Source: F23-B02 sp963629425 (GTDB taxonomy: Bacteria > Bacillota > Clostridia > Oscillospirales > Oscillospiraceae). From it: DNA of 15,980 nt. Both the position numbers and the translations under genes were made by a program. The notes under the pieces were generated by a model, which was given only the letters and a program-made list of their open reading frames with translations, was not told the origin of the DNA and did not search any database. Below are positions 1 to 8,326 of this stretch, piece by piece. The stretch spans positions 1-15,980 of the forward strand of contig CAVGIU010000031.1 of assembly GCA_963629425.1 (NCBI GenBank). Direction: 5' to 3'. Within the stretch, counting starts at the first letter, position 1; each line of letters begins with the position of its first letter.

Positions 1-57
1 AAATTTCAGCACAGCATCTTGCAATTTTGTCGATTTTCAGTTATCATGACATTATCA

Positions 58-101
58 AAACCGCAACTGTCAAAAAGTATACCTTTTGACAGTTGCGGTT
101 T
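58..101. repeat. Long perfect palindrome beyond the ftsZ terminator
   Basis: Two 18-base arms (58-75 and 84-101) are perfect inverted copies around an 8-base loop. On the minus strand the stem is followed by four T residues, so it could be a second, backup terminator for the dcw operon. On the plus strand it could end a gene lying left of the window. It lies 8 bases beyond the ftsZ terminator hairpin. The arms are unusually long and perfect for a simple terminator, so a repeat element or protein site is also possible. Positions 1-57 show nothing recognisable. Confidence 0.7.
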
Positions 102-108
102 GGGCGTG

Positions 109-142
109 AAAAAAGGCTGAGGAGCATGTCCTCAGCCTTTTT
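109..142 (-). terminator. Rho-independent terminator of ftsZ and the dcw operon
   Basis: On the minus strand, 15 bases after the ftsZ stop codon, there is a 14-base-pair perfect stem (arms 110-123 and 129-142). Its GC-rich core is GGCTGAGGA, with a 5-base loop. The T-rich distal arm continues into a run of six T residues. The symmetrical A and T ends mean it would also work as a terminator on the plus strand. This is a textbook intrinsic terminator and marks the end of the cluster. Confidence 0.92.
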
Positions 143-157
143 ATTGCTATTAAGATT

Positions 158-1306
158 TTAATTATTTGCGTTGAAGATCTTGAAGATGCTGTCGAAGGGG
201 TCTTCCTCGCCGGCGGGCTTTGCGGCCTCTTCGGGCTTCTTCTCGGCTGCCTTTTCGCTTGCCGCGGTGAACATGCCCTGCTGCTTTTCAAATGCGGGCT
301 CTGCCTTCTTGGGGGCTGCCGCCTGCTGGGCGGGCTGCTTCGCGGTGGGCGCTTCCTCAAAGCCGGTGGCTATGACGGTAACGCGGATCTCGTCCTGCAT
401 GGCCTCATCAAAGGTTGCGCCGAAGATGATGTTCGCGTCGGGATGAGCTGCCTCCTGAACGAGGTTTGCAGCCGCCTCGACGTCCTCAAGGCCCATATCC
501 TCGGAGCCGGTGATGTTGATGAGCACGCCGTGCGCGCCGTTTATCGAGGTCTCCATAAGCGGGCTTGCGACTGCCATGCGGGCGGCATCCTCCGCCTTGC
601 CCTTGCCTGCCGCGCGGCCTACGCCCATGTGAGCAAAGCCGGCATTCTTCATGATGCAGGTGACATCGGCGAAGTCGAGGTTAATAAAGCCGGTGTTCTT
701 GATAAGATCGGAAATGCTTGTGACAGCCTGACGGAGAACGTCATCGGCGATCTCAAACGCGTTTGCGAGGGTGACCTTCTGATCGGTCGCGTACTTCAGG
801 CGATCGTTGGGAATGATAAGCAGAGAATCGACCTTGCCGAGCATCTCCTTAATGCCCTCGTTTGCCTGATCCATGCGGCGCTTGCCCTCGAACTTGAAGG
901 GCTTCGTTACGACGCCGACCGTCAGTATTCCGGCCTCGCGCGCGATATCGGCAACCGTGGGAGCTGCGCCCGTGCCCGTGCCGCCGCCCATACCGGCTGT
1001 GATAAACACCATGTCGGCATCCTCAACGGCCTTGGCGATATTATTGCGGCTCTCCTCCGCGCTCTTCTTGCCGACCTCGGGATCGGAGCCTGCACCCTGA
1101 CCGTGGGTCAGCTTTTCGCCGATCTGGATCTTCTGATCCGCGCTGGACACCGCGAGCGCCTGCTTATCAGTGTTCACGGCGATGAACTCAACGCCCTGCG
1201 TTCCGGACTTGACCATTCTATTTACGACGTTGTTGCCGGCACCGCCGATACCAACGACCTTTATAGTTACAACATTTTCAGGGCCTACTTCGGCTTTGAA
1301 ATCCAT
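158..1306 (-). CDS. ftsZ: Cell division protein FtsZ
   Basis: Tubulin-like GTPase that polymerises into the Z ring at midcell; 382 residues from the chosen start. Visible motifs are the N-terminal GIGGAGNN phosphate-binding segment (19-26), the tubulin signature GGGTGTG (107-113), and the T7 synergy loop NLDFADV (209-215) that completes the GTPase site of the next subunit. The globular part ends near residue 316. An Ala/Lys/Glu/Pro-rich linker follows (317-366), then a short tail EEDPFDSIFKIFNANN. The tail lacks the usual DIPxFLRxR-type C-terminal peptide. The start at 1306 is preceded by GGAGG with 7-base spacing. The longer reading to 1351 adds 15 residues with no ribosome site. The gene has its own promoter and a strong terminator. 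Confidence 0.98.
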   Translation of the reverse strand: MDFKAEVGPENVVTIKVVGIGGAGNNVVNRMVKSGTQGVEFIAVNTDKQALAVSSADQKIQIGEKLTHGQGAGSDPEVGKKSAEESRNNIAKAVEDADMVFITAGMGGGTGTGAAPTVADIAREAGILTVGVVTKPFKFEGKRRMDQANEGIKEMLGKVDSLLIIPNDRLKYATDQKVTLANAFEIADDVLRQAVTSISDLIKNTGFINLDFADVTCIMKNAGFAHMGVGRAAGKGKAEDAARMAVASPLMETSINGAHGVLINITGSEDMGLEDVEAAANLVQEAAHPDANIIFGATFDEAMQDEIRVTVIATGFEEAPTAKQPAQQAAAPKKAEPAFEKQQGMFTAASEKAAEKKPEEAAKPAGEEDPFDSIFKIFNANN

Positions 1307-1313
1307 TTTGTTT

Positions 1314-1318
1314 CCTCC
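1314..1318 (-). promoter_or_regulatory. Ribosome binding site fixing the ftsZ start
   Basis: GGAGG on the minus strand, 7 bases before the ATG at 1306. It decides against the in-frame upstream start at 1351. Confidence 0.9.
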
Positions 1319-1374
1319 AGTACTGTTATTTGAAGATGCGGCATGCGCCACAGTCGTTTTTCGCGATATGTAAC

Positions 1375-1403
1375 ATTTTATAACTTTTTGGCCGCAAGGT
1401 CAA
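1375..1403 (-). promoter_or_regulatory. Sigma-A-type promoter of ftsZ
   Basis: TTGACC (-35, 1398-1403), a 17-base spacer and TAAAAT (-10, 1375-1380) lie on the minus strand in the 128-base gap between ftsQ and ftsZ. Transcription would start near 1368 and give a leader of about 60 bases. No terminator is visible between ftsQ and ftsZ, so ftsZ probably receives both read-through from the dcw operon and this dedicated promoter. That fits the high FtsZ demand of the cell (inference). Confidence 0.8.
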
Positions 1404-1434
1404 TAGATTTTTACCCCGCGATGTAAACAAAGTA

Positions 1435-2205
1435 TTAATTCGGGTTGAAAATGACCTTATCTCCCGTGGACACGTCGAGCGTTCCAGCATCGTCGGCGGT
1501 AAGCTGCGAGGCTGCCGAGAGCATCTTGCCGAACTTATATTCTGTGTTATCCATGGCTCCGAGCTTGACCAAAAAGCGGCTGTCATACTCAAGCGTCGGA
1601 TTTGAAATGTCACTCATGTCGATAGCCGTGACCTGTCCGACAAGGCCGCGAGCCTGCACCTGATAGAGTATATCCGTTAAATAGGCGAGCTTATTCTCCT
1701 CGCCGGAGGCGGCTTTGATATACTCGCCCGTTGCTGCATCCGATACGCTTATGCCGCTTATCACGGCGATATGTTCACTGTCATCCCGGCTTATGCTGCT
1801 TAAAAACTTGCCGCTACTGCTCAGCGACCACAGCTCGTCCCCCACCTTCACGCAGCCGACGGCCTTGCTCTCGCTTATCTCGATGATGACGAGATTCGGC
1901 AGGCCGCGGTTAATTTGGACCGAGTCGACATACGGCAACTTTACCGCGACGCGGCTTCCGGCGGCAATACCGTTAATGAAAAACAGGTTATCGCCCTTTT
2001 CGATGCCGGAAGCTTTTATCACCTCGTCGGCGGTGTAGATAGAGTTTCCCTCTACCTCGATGCGCGAGACCTTGAAGAATACGCTCATTATGAATATGAG
2101 CGCAACGATGACAAGGAAAAACGTAAGCGGCCGATTCACATTGCGCTTAAACTTCGGCTTATACGGATCTTCGCGCTTGCGGTAATAATCATTAGTATTC
2201 GCCAT
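1435..2205 (-). CDS. ftsQ: Division protein FtsQ/DivIB (POTRA domain)
   Basis: Bitopic membrane protein of the divisome that joins FtsL (and FtsB/DivIC) and regulates septal synthesis; 256 residues. It has a basic cytoplasmic N-terminus (1-25), one transmembrane helix (about 26-45), then an extracellular POTRA domain beginning FKVSRIEVEGN (about 44-114). A beta-rich domain follows to near 250. It ends with GTLDVSTGDKVIFNP, a typical end of this family. The ATG at 2205 lies 2 bases after the murA stop. Its GGAG site (2214-2217, 8-base spacing) lies inside the end of murA, so the two are probably translationally coupled. Sequence identity in this family is low, and the assignment rests on topology, the POTRA start and location next to ftsZ. 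Confidence 0.93.
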   Translation of the reverse strand: MANTNDYYRKREDPYKPKFKRNVNRPLTFFLVIVALIFIMSVFFKVSRIEVEGNSIYTADEVIKASGIEKGDNLFFINGIAAGSRVAVKLPYVDSVQINRGLPNLVIIEISESKAVGCVKVGDELWSLSSSGKFLSSISRDDSEHIAVISGISVSDAATGEYIKAASGEENKLAYLTDILYQVQARGLVGQVTAIDMSDISNPTLEYDSRFLVKLGAMDNTEYKFGKMLSAASQLTADDAGTLDVSTGDKVIFNPN

Positions 2206-2207
2206 TT

Positions 2208-3461
2208 TTACAACTCCAAAAATATATCGGCTCCGAGATAGCGGAGCTTATGGTCAAGATGTTCATAGCCGCGGGCAATGTGCCCTGAATCGACTATAAG
2301 GCTTTCGCCCTCGGAGGCCAGCGCCGCGATGATCATGGCCGCGCCGCCGCGCAGATCGCCCGCACTGACAACAGCGCTCTTAAGGCTGCGCACTCCCCAC
2401 ACCGACGCACAGCGACCCTCAACGGAGATATCCGCGCCAAAGCGCCTGAGCTCATTTGCGTGCCCGAAGCGCGAGTCAAAAACGTTCTCAACAAAATCGC
2501 TTCTGCCGTTTGCCTTCAAAAGCGCAGCCATCAGAAGCGGCTGCATATCCGTCGGGAACTCGGGGTACGGTCCTGTCGATACGCGGCCGACGGAGCTAAG
2601 CTTACCGTCGGATATCAGTCTCACGCTGCGGCGTGACGATATTATATCACAGCCGGACTGCTTTAGGAAGTGCTGAAGGCACGAAAATTGCCGCAAATCA
2701 ACTCCGCGCAGCTCAATATCCCCTCCCGCGGCGGCAGCGGCGCACAAAAATGTCGCCGACGCTATCCTGTCGGGGATTATTCTGTGGCCGACGTGGCGCT
2801 CGGGCTCAAAGCCCGATATTCTTATCGTAGCCGTTCCCGCGCCGGATATATACGCTCCGGCCTTGCGGAGGTATTCCTGAAGATCAACGATCTCGGGCTC
2901 CTTCGCAGCACCTGTTATGACGGTCTCTCCCTCCGCCGCGCAGGCGGCTATCATCGCGTTTTCCGTCGCTCCGACGCTCGGGTACGGCAGACGGATGTGC
3001 GCTCCCGTGAGCTTCGGTGCTGTACATACGATCTCGCAGCCGCTCTCTTCAACGCTCGCACCGAGCGCTCTCATAGCGTCAAGATGCATATCTATCGGCC
3101 GTGCACCGAGCTTGCAGCCGCCCGGAAGCGTGAGGTGCACCTCGCCGCATCGCGCCAAAAGTGCACCCATGAACAGCACGGACGAGCGCATGCTCTCCAT
3201 CATACTCTGCGGTATCTCGCTTGAGCCGAGGGAGCTTGAATCTATGTAGACATCGTTTTCCTGCTGCTGAGCCGTGCAGCCGAGTCTGCGCAGTATTCTC
3301 AGTGAAGCGTCAACATCGCTCAGCTGCGGAACGTTCAATAGGTCTGTTTCGATCGGGCATACGATCGAGGCCGCCAGGATCGGCAGTACCGCATTCTTTG
3401 CTCCCTGTACAAAGCACGCTCCCTCAAGGCGTTTTCCTCCGTTACAATGCCATATTGCCAT
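2208..3461 (-). CDS. murA: UDP-N-acetylglucosamine 1-carboxyvinyltransferase MurA
   Basis: First committed enzyme of peptidoglycan synthesis. It transfers enolpyruvate from phosphoenolpyruvate to UDP-GlcNAc in the cytoplasm; 417 residues, normal length. All key residues are visible: Lys22 in GAKNAVLPILA, the catalytic loop LPGGCKLGARPID with Cys116 (the residue alkylated by fosfomycin), Asp305 in EFPTDMQP, and Arg397 in ARGYE. The ATG at 3461 has GAGG 7 bases upstream (3469-3472). It sits between murG and ftsQ, the slot held by murB in Bacillus subtilis, and is separated from murG by 60 bases, one of the larger gaps in the operon. Many Bacillota have two MurA paralogues; the sequence alone does not say which one this is. 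Confidence 0.96.
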   Translation of the reverse strand: MAIWHCNGGKRLEGACFVQGAKNAVLPILAASIVCPIETDLLNVPQLSDVDASLRILRRLGCTAQQQENDVYIDSSSLGSSEIPQSMMESMRSSVLFMGALLARCGEVHLTLPGGCKLGARPIDMHLDAMRALGASVEESGCEIVCTAPKLTGAHIRLPYPSVGATENAMIAACAAEGETVITGAAKEPEIVDLQEYLRKAGAYISGAGTATIRISGFEPERHVGHRIIPDRIASATFLCAAAAAGGDIELRGVDLRQFSCLQHFLKQSGCDIISSRRSVRLISDGKLSSVGRVSTGPYPEFPTDMQPLLMAALLKANGRSDFVENVFDSRFGHANELRRFGADISVEGRCASVWGVRSLKSAVVSAGDLRGGAAMIIAALASEGESLIVDSGHIARGYEHLDHKLRYLGADIFLEL

Positions 3462-3521
3462 AAAAAAACCTCGCAGAAAGAACTTAGTTTACGCCATTCT
3501 ATGCTGCAAGGTGATTTTTTG

Positions 3522-4652
3522 TTATTTGCCTTTTTTCTCAACAAGAGAAAATATTCTGTCGCATATCATATCGGTTGCCTCGGGCTTTGCAAGCTTCGCC
3601 ATGGCAGCCGACATTTTTTCTATCTTATCGTCCGAAGAGAGTATCTCCTTCACTGCTTTGAGAAGCTCTTTGGGCTCAAACCAGCCTTCCTCAAAGATAA
3701 GAGCTCCGCCCGCGTTCTCTACCACCTTCGCGTTTTTGAATTGATGATTGTTGGTCACAAACGGCGAAGGCACGAATATCGTGGGCTTATGCATGTATGT
3801 AAGCTCGGATATCGTGGATGCTCCGGCGCGGCACAGGACAAGATCCGCCGCCGCCATGACGCGCGGCATATCGTATATGTACTCTCTGACATCCATGCCG
3901 TTTTTTTCGTAATCCGGAACGGTATCGCGCAGGTGCGTCACCATCTTCTCGTATCCCTCGACGCCGGCCGAATGGATAAGTGTAAACCCCGGCTTCCTAC
4001 CTGCAAGCTCGATGAAGCTGCACATGACCTCGTTCATATTCTCCGCACCCAACGAGCCCCATACGGAAACGACCAGCGGCTTATCCATCGGTATGCCCAG
4101 CTCAGCCTTTGCCGCCTGCTTTGAATATTCGCCGAACTCACCGCGAACGGGGGTTCCCGTAACTACGGTCTTTTCGGGATTTTTATAATATTTGCGACTC
4201 TCCTCAAAGCCAAGCATTATCGTGTCGACAATGCCGGAGAGCATACGTGTCGTAAGTCCGGGGTCGGCGTTACTTTCGTGCACAGCCGTGGGTATGCCGA
4301 GCTGCGACGCAGCCTTGAGCACGGGAAAGCACACATAACCACCCGTTCCGACCACAACATCGGGCTTAAAGCGTTTTATTATACGCTTTGCTTTTATCGT
4401 CGACCGTATAAGATGCCATGCGGCACTTATATTGTGGAAAAAACCGCCCAGCGACTTCTCGCGGCTTAGGCCCCTGACGCGCACGGTCTCGATCTTATAG
4501 CCCGCGCGGGGAACGAGGTCTGACTCCATTTGGCCGACGGCACCGATAAACAGAAACTCGCTGTCGGGCATAAGCTCCTTTATGCGCCCGGCGACGGCAA
4601 GCGCGGGATTTATATGTCCCGCCGTGCCTCCGCAGGCAAATATTATTCTCAT
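3522..4652 (-). CDS. murG: UDP-GlcNAc:lipid I GlcNAc transferase MurG
   Basis: Membrane-associated GT-B glycosyltransferase that adds GlcNAc to lipid I to make lipid II; 376 residues. The N-terminal Rossmann domain begins with the glycine loop GGTAGHINPAL (8-18). It contains GTGGYVCFP (102-110) and HESNADPG (125-132), the family's HExN segment. The C-terminal domain has WGSLGA (199-204) where most MurGs have GGSQGA. It also has the UDP-GlcNAc-binding segment RAGASTISEL (275-284) and NNHQFKNA (301-308). The ATG at 4652 follows GGGAGG (4660-4665, 7-base spacing). It overlaps nothing: the ftsW stop lies 3 bases before it. The ribosome site lies within the end of ftsW, suggesting coupled translation. 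Confidence 0.96.
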   Translation of the reverse strand: MRIIFACGGTAGHINPALAVAGRIKELMPDSEFLFIGAVGQMESDLVPRAGYKIETVRVRGLSREKSLGGFFHNISAAWHLIRSTIKAKRIIKRFKPDVVVGTGGYVCFPVLKAASQLGIPTAVHESNADPGLTTRMLSGIVDTIMLGFEESRKYYKNPEKTVVTGTPVRGEFGEYSKQAAKAELGIPMDKPLVVSVWGSLGAENMNEVMCSFIELAGRKPGFTLIHSAGVEGYEKMVTHLRDTVPDYEKNGMDVREYIYDMPRVMAAADLVLCRAGASTISELTYMHKPTIFVPSPFVTNNHQFKNAKVVENAGGALIFEEGWFEPKELLKAVKEILSSDDKIEKMSAAMAKLAKPEATDMICDRIFSLVEKKGK

Positions 4653-4655
4653 ATT

Positions 4656-5822
4656 CTATCCTCCCACACGTCCTGCCGGTATATCCCTCGATATGCTGAG
4701 CACTATCCCCATTTCGGCCATCTGCATCAGCAGCGCCGTTCCGCCATAGCTGAAAAACGGGAGAGAAATGCCCGTGCAGGGCACAAGATTGGTGACAACG
4801 GCGACGTTGAGTATGACCTGTATGGCCAAAAGCGTCGTTATCCCCGCGGCAACCAAAAAACCGTATCTGTCGGCGCAGTGGAGCGCTATCCAATAGCCGC
4901 GGATAATAAGAAGCGCGAAAAGCGTAAGTATGAGGAGCGCACCTATAAAGCCGAGCTCCTCGCAAACAACGGAAAAAATAAAGTCGTTATGCTCCTCGGG
5001 CAGGTACAGATATTTCTGCCTGCTCTGCCCCAGTCCAAGCCCCGTAAGTCCTCCCGAGCCGATGGAATAAAGCGACTGGACTATTTGATATCCCTCGTCC
5101 GAGGTGGAGGCAAAGGGGTCACGCCATGTCGTTATTCGCGTCGAAGCATACGGAAACATCGTCAGCAGCACGGCTATACCGCCCCCTGCCGCAACGGCGG
5201 CCGCTATAAACCAGCCGAGACGCGCTCCGCCGAGAAACAGCATCACGCCGCCTATTGCGACGATTATTATGGACGCGGAAAAGTGCGGCTCAAGCACCAA
5301 AAGTCCGACGATAACGGCAAGGATTGCCGCAAACGGCAGTATGCCGCTGCGAAAGCTGCCCATTCGCCCGCGGCGTACGCATATCATCGAGGCAAAGGAC
5401 AGTATTACGCCGATCTTTGCAATCTCTGAGGGCTGGATCGTAAATGCTCCGAGACCTATCCAGCGCTTTGCTCCGTTTGCATTCGTTCCTATGATGGGAA
5501 CGAGCATAAGCAGTACTATTGCCGCTGTGAGAAGCGGCATGGAAAAGCGCTTATAAAAACCGACCGGCAGACGCGAGCACACTATCATTGCCGCAGCTCC
5601 CAGTGTTGCAAAAAGAAATTGCCTGACAAAATAATATGTCGGCTTTCCGCCGGTAACGCCGCCGGGATCAAAATAAGCCCTGGCAAAGCTTGCCGACAGC
5701 ACCATCGTAACTCCGATAGTCAAAAGTATCATAACAAGAGCGAGGAAGGATATATCCATTCCCCCGCGCTTTGTCTTATCTTTCGTTTCCCTTATCCTGA
5801 GCTCGGCACTGCCGTACTGCAT
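4656..5822 (-). CDS. ftsW: SEDS peptidoglycan polymerase FtsW (SpoVE/FtsW family)
   Basis: Polytopic membrane glycosyltransferase that polymerises lipid II together with its partner class B PBP, here most likely the product of the spoVD-like gene upstream; 388 residues, about ten hydrophobic helices. Family signatures are NGAKRWIGLGAFTIQPSEIAK-like (116-136), the YLPEEHNDFIF segment (271-283) with the conserved catalytic Asp280, and the C-terminal PCTGISLPFFSYGG (348-361). A basic N-terminal tail precedes the first helix. The ATG at 5822 has GGAGG 8 bases upstream (5831-5835) and lies 17 bases after the mraY stop. Whether it serves vegetative division (FtsW), spore cortex (SpoVE) or both cannot be told from sequence. 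murD, often found before this gene in Bacillota, is absent. Confidence 0.95.
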   Translation of the reverse strand: MQYGSAELRIRETKDKTKRGGMDISFLALVMILLTIGVTMVLSASFARAYFDPGGVTGGKPTYYFVRQFLFATLGAAAMIVCSRLPVGFYKRFSMPLLTAAIVLLMLVPIIGTNANGAKRWIGLGAFTIQPSEIAKIGVILSFASMICVRRGRMGSFRSGILPFAAILAVIVGLLVLEPHFSASIIIVAIGGVMLFLGGARLGWFIAAAVAAGGGIAVLLTMFPYASTRITTWRDPFASTSDEGYQIVQSLYSIGSGGLTGLGLGQSRQKYLYLPEEHNDFIFSVVCEELGFIGALLILTLFALLIIRGYWIALHCADRYGFLVAAGITTLLAIQVILNVAVVTNLVPCTGISLPFFSYGGTALLMQMAEMGIVLSISRDIPAGRVGG

Positions 5823-5839
5823 AGGCGCATCCTCCGTTA

Positions 5840-6853
5840 TCAGAGCTGGAAACGATTATATATTCCTATGAATGAAATTATTGCAAAAACGAGGGATACG
5901 GAAGTAAAAAGTGCAAAAAGCTCTTTTTCTTTCCATTTCTTGCCTGTCCATCCGCCCATTTCGAGGTGGTGGTGGAACGGTGCCATCTTAAACACGCGCT
6001 TACCGTGGGTGAGCTTGAAGTAAGTCACCTGGATTATATCAGAAAGTGTTTCGATTATATAAACTATGCCGAGGGTTATAAGGATAAGCGGCATATCATA
6101 AGCAAAGGCAAGCGCCGCTATGGCTCCGCCGAGAAACAGCGAACCTGTATCGCCCATGAAAACCTTGGCGGGGTTAAAGTTATAAACAAGAAAGCCCATA
6201 AGTCCGCCGAGAAGCGCCGAGGCGAATATGCCGAGAGCCATATATTTATCTCCCCAAAGGAAGCTAACCGCCGCGAAGAACAGGCATACGGGGATGCTCG
6301 TTCCGCTTGCAAGACCGTCGACGCCGTCGGTTATATTGACGGCATTGACCGTTCCGACGATTATAAACGCCGCGAGGATGAAATAGAGCACCTCGGGGAT
6401 ATAGATATTAACATTCCAAAACGGTATGTAAAGATGCGTTGATATATAGCCCATTTTGCGCAGCAGCAGGACAAAAACAAGCGCCGCAGCGAGCTGGAGC
6501 AGGAATTTTGCCTTGGCGCTCAGACCGAGGTTCTGCTTCTTGCGCAGCTTCTCCCAGTCGTCAAGAAAGCCGATGGCGCCGAAAACGAGCGCAAACAGCA
6601 AAACGAATATATGCGTAAAATCGCCGCTGCGCATTGAATCAAATCCGACCGTCAAACAAACGAGGACACAGGCGCTTATGAAGATAATGCCGCCCATCGT
6701 CGGCGTTCCGGACTTGGACATATGCCAGGTCGGGCCGTTTTCCTTAATCTCCTGCCCCGCTTTGATTTTTTTGAGCCAGGGCACATAAAATCTGCCTACT
6801 ATGACCGCGGTTATAAACGCCATAACCAGCGCAAGGGTCAGCTTAAGAGTCAT
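5840..6853 (-). CDS. mraY: Phospho-N-acetylmuramoyl-pentapeptide transferase MraY
   Basis: Integral membrane enzyme that transfers phospho-MurNAc-pentapeptide to undecaprenyl phosphate, forming lipid I; 337 residues with about ten hydrophobic segments. Visible motifs are PTMGGIIFI (51-59), the Asp pair in GFLDDWEKL (Asp98, Asp99), the Mg/nucleotide segment NAVNITDGVDGLASG (170-184), NFNPAKVFMGDTGS (225-238) with the conserved Asp235, and APFHHHLEMGGW (291-302) with the HHH triad. The ATG overlaps the murE stop as ATGA (6853-6850), a classic coupled junction. AGAGGA (about 6862-6867) inside the murE end serves as ribosome site. murF, usually placed between murE and mraY, is missing. Confidence 0.97.
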   Translation of the reverse strand: MTLKLTLALVMAFITAVIVGRFYVPWLKKIKAGQEIKENGPTWHMSKSGTPTMGGIIFISACVLVCLTVGFDSMRSGDFTHIFVLLFALVFGAIGFLDDWEKLRKKQNLGLSAKAKFLLQLAAALVFVLLLRKMGYISTHLYIPFWNVNIYIPEVLYFILAAFIIVGTVNAVNITDGVDGLASGTSIPVCLFFAAVSFLWGDKYMALGIFASALLGGLMGFLVYNFNPAKVFMGDTGSLFLGGAIAALAFAYDMPLILITLGIVYIIETLSDIIQVTYFKLTHGKRVFKMAPFHHHLEMGGWTGKKWKEKELFALFTSVSLVFAIISFIGIYNRFQL

Positions 6854-8304
6854 TTTTTGTTCCTCTTCTCTATATGTTCTGCAACTATCTCGCGTTCATC
6901 CATGTGATGCTTTTCGTGACCGACGACCTGATAGTCCTCATGGCCTTTGCCGGCAAGCAATATTACATCATTTGTACTATGGTTGTCAATCGCCCATTTT
7001 ATCGCCTCGGCGCGGTCGCATATCGTGACATGCTCCGTTTTCTTACCCTCGAGTCCGACGAGTATCTCGTCGATTATCTCCTGCGGCTCCTCTGTGCGGG
7101 GATTATCGCTTGTTACAATGACAAAATCGGCGTTATCGGCAGCTATTGCTCCCATTATGGGCCGCTTTGTTCTGTCTCGGTCACCACCGCAGCCGAAGAG
7201 AACGACAAGACGGCCGTCATGATCGGCTCTCAATGCCTTCAGCGCGTTTTCCAGCGCATCCGGCGTATGGGCATAGTCGATAACGATAGTATAATTGCCG
7301 TCGGTCGGAACGAGCTCCATGCGTCCCTTTACGCCGTGCGCCGTTTTTATGGCTTTTGCGCAGTCGTCAAGACTTATGCCGAGCGCGAGGCCGACGGCCA
7401 TGGTGTTGAGCGCGTTATAGACCGAAAAGCGTCCCGGTATCGCAAGGCTCACGGGAGCGGTCTTCCCGTCAAAGCAGGCGGTGAAGGAAACGCCCTTTGC
7501 CGAAAGTTTTATATCGCGCGCGGTGAGCGATGCTTCCTTATCCTCAGCCGAATATGTCATAAGCTTACACGAGGCGTTTTTCATCATCGTGTCCGCCCAG
7601 GCGTCATCTGTGTTTATGCAGCCGACGCGGCATGACTTAAACAGCATTGCCTTGGCTCGCGCGTACTCCTCCATGGTATGATGAAAGTCGAGATGATCCT
7701 GCGTGAGATTCGTGAACGCTCCGACAGCGAAATCTATCCCCGCAACGCGGCTGAGCACCAGCGAGTGGGATGAGACTTCCATAACGACGTGAGTGCAGCC
7801 TGCCTCATTCATCTGCGCGAAAAGCTGCTGAAGCTCAAAGCTTTCGGGCGTTGTGCGCTCGGTGTGGATAAACTCATCGCCTATCATGTTTCCGTTTGTT
7901 CCGACAAGGCCGACCTTAGCGCCTATCGTCTCCTCAAGCAGGTGCTTGAGGAGATAGGTCGTCGTGGTCTTGCCGTTTGTTCCCGTTATGCCGATTATCT
8001 TCATTTTACCGGCGGGATCTCCGAAAAATTCGCGGCTTATAAGCGCGAGCGCTCTGCGGCAGTCGCCGACTAAAACATACGGTATCTCAATCTGAGGCAC
8101 CCTGTCGCATATAACGACCGCTGCACCCTTTTCGGCGGCAGACGGTATGTATTTATACCCATCGGTCGCAAAGCCGGATATGGCAACAAATGCGTCACCA
8201 GGCTTTGTCGTGCGCGAGTCGTAGCTTATCCCGCCTATCACGCATTCCGGAGAAGCGGCAAGCTCCACAACATCTATGCTTTTTATAAGATCCGATAGTT
8301 TCAT
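6850..8304 (-). CDS. murE: UDP-MurNAc-tripeptide synthetase MurE (meso-DAP type)
   Basis: Cytoplasmic ATP-dependent ligase that adds the third stem-peptide residue to UDP-MurNAc-L-Ala-D-Glu; 484 residues from the chosen start. Order: N-terminal UDP-binding domain, ATP loop GITGTNGKTTTT (105-116), the lysine expected to be carbamylated in YARAKAMLF (Lys218), and a C-terminal domain with GCGGDRDRTKRP and SDNPRTEEP. The DNPR motif (400-403) is the recognised signature for meso-diaminopimelate rather than lysine. The ATG at 8304 has GAGG (8316-8319) 11 bases upstream, slightly long. The alternative at 8355 lies inside spoVD and adds 17 residues not typical of the family. The gene ends in an ATGA overlap with mraY. 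Confidence 0.96.
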   Translation of the reverse strand: MKLSDLIKSIDVVELAASPECVIGGISYDSRTTKPGDAFVAISGFATDGYKYIPSAAEKGAAVVICDRVPQIEIPYVLVGDCRRALALISREFFGDPAGKMKIIGITGTNGKTTTTYLLKHLLEETIGAKVGLVGTNGNMIGDEFIHTERTTPESFELQQLFAQMNEAGCTHVVMEVSSHSLVLSRVAGIDFAVGAFTNLTQDHLDFHHTMEEYARAKAMLFKSCRVGCINTDDAWADTMMKNASCKLMTYSAEDKEASLTARDIKLSAKGVSFTACFDGKTAPVSLAIPGRFSVYNALNTMAVGLALGISLDDCAKAIKTAHGVKGRMELVPTDGNYTIVIDYAHTPDALENALKALRADHDGRLVVLFGCGGDRDRTKRPIMGAIAADNADFVIVTSDNPRTEEPQEIIDEILVGLEGKKTEHVTICDRAEAIKWAIDNHSTNDVILLAGKGHEDYQVVGHEKHHMDEREIVAEHIEKRNKK

Positions 8305-8326
8305 TTGTGCATCATCCTCATATCTT

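Noticed and set aside
443..1333. 296-residue open frame on the plus strand opposite ftsZ
   Set aside because: It lies fully antisense to a certain ftsZ gene, has no recognisable domain or ribosome site, and is explained by codon bias of the real gene.
4530..5429. 299-residue plus-strand open frame opposite murG/ftsW
   Set aside because: It is antisense to two certain genes, with a low-complexity Arg/Lys/Tyr composition typical of shadow frames.
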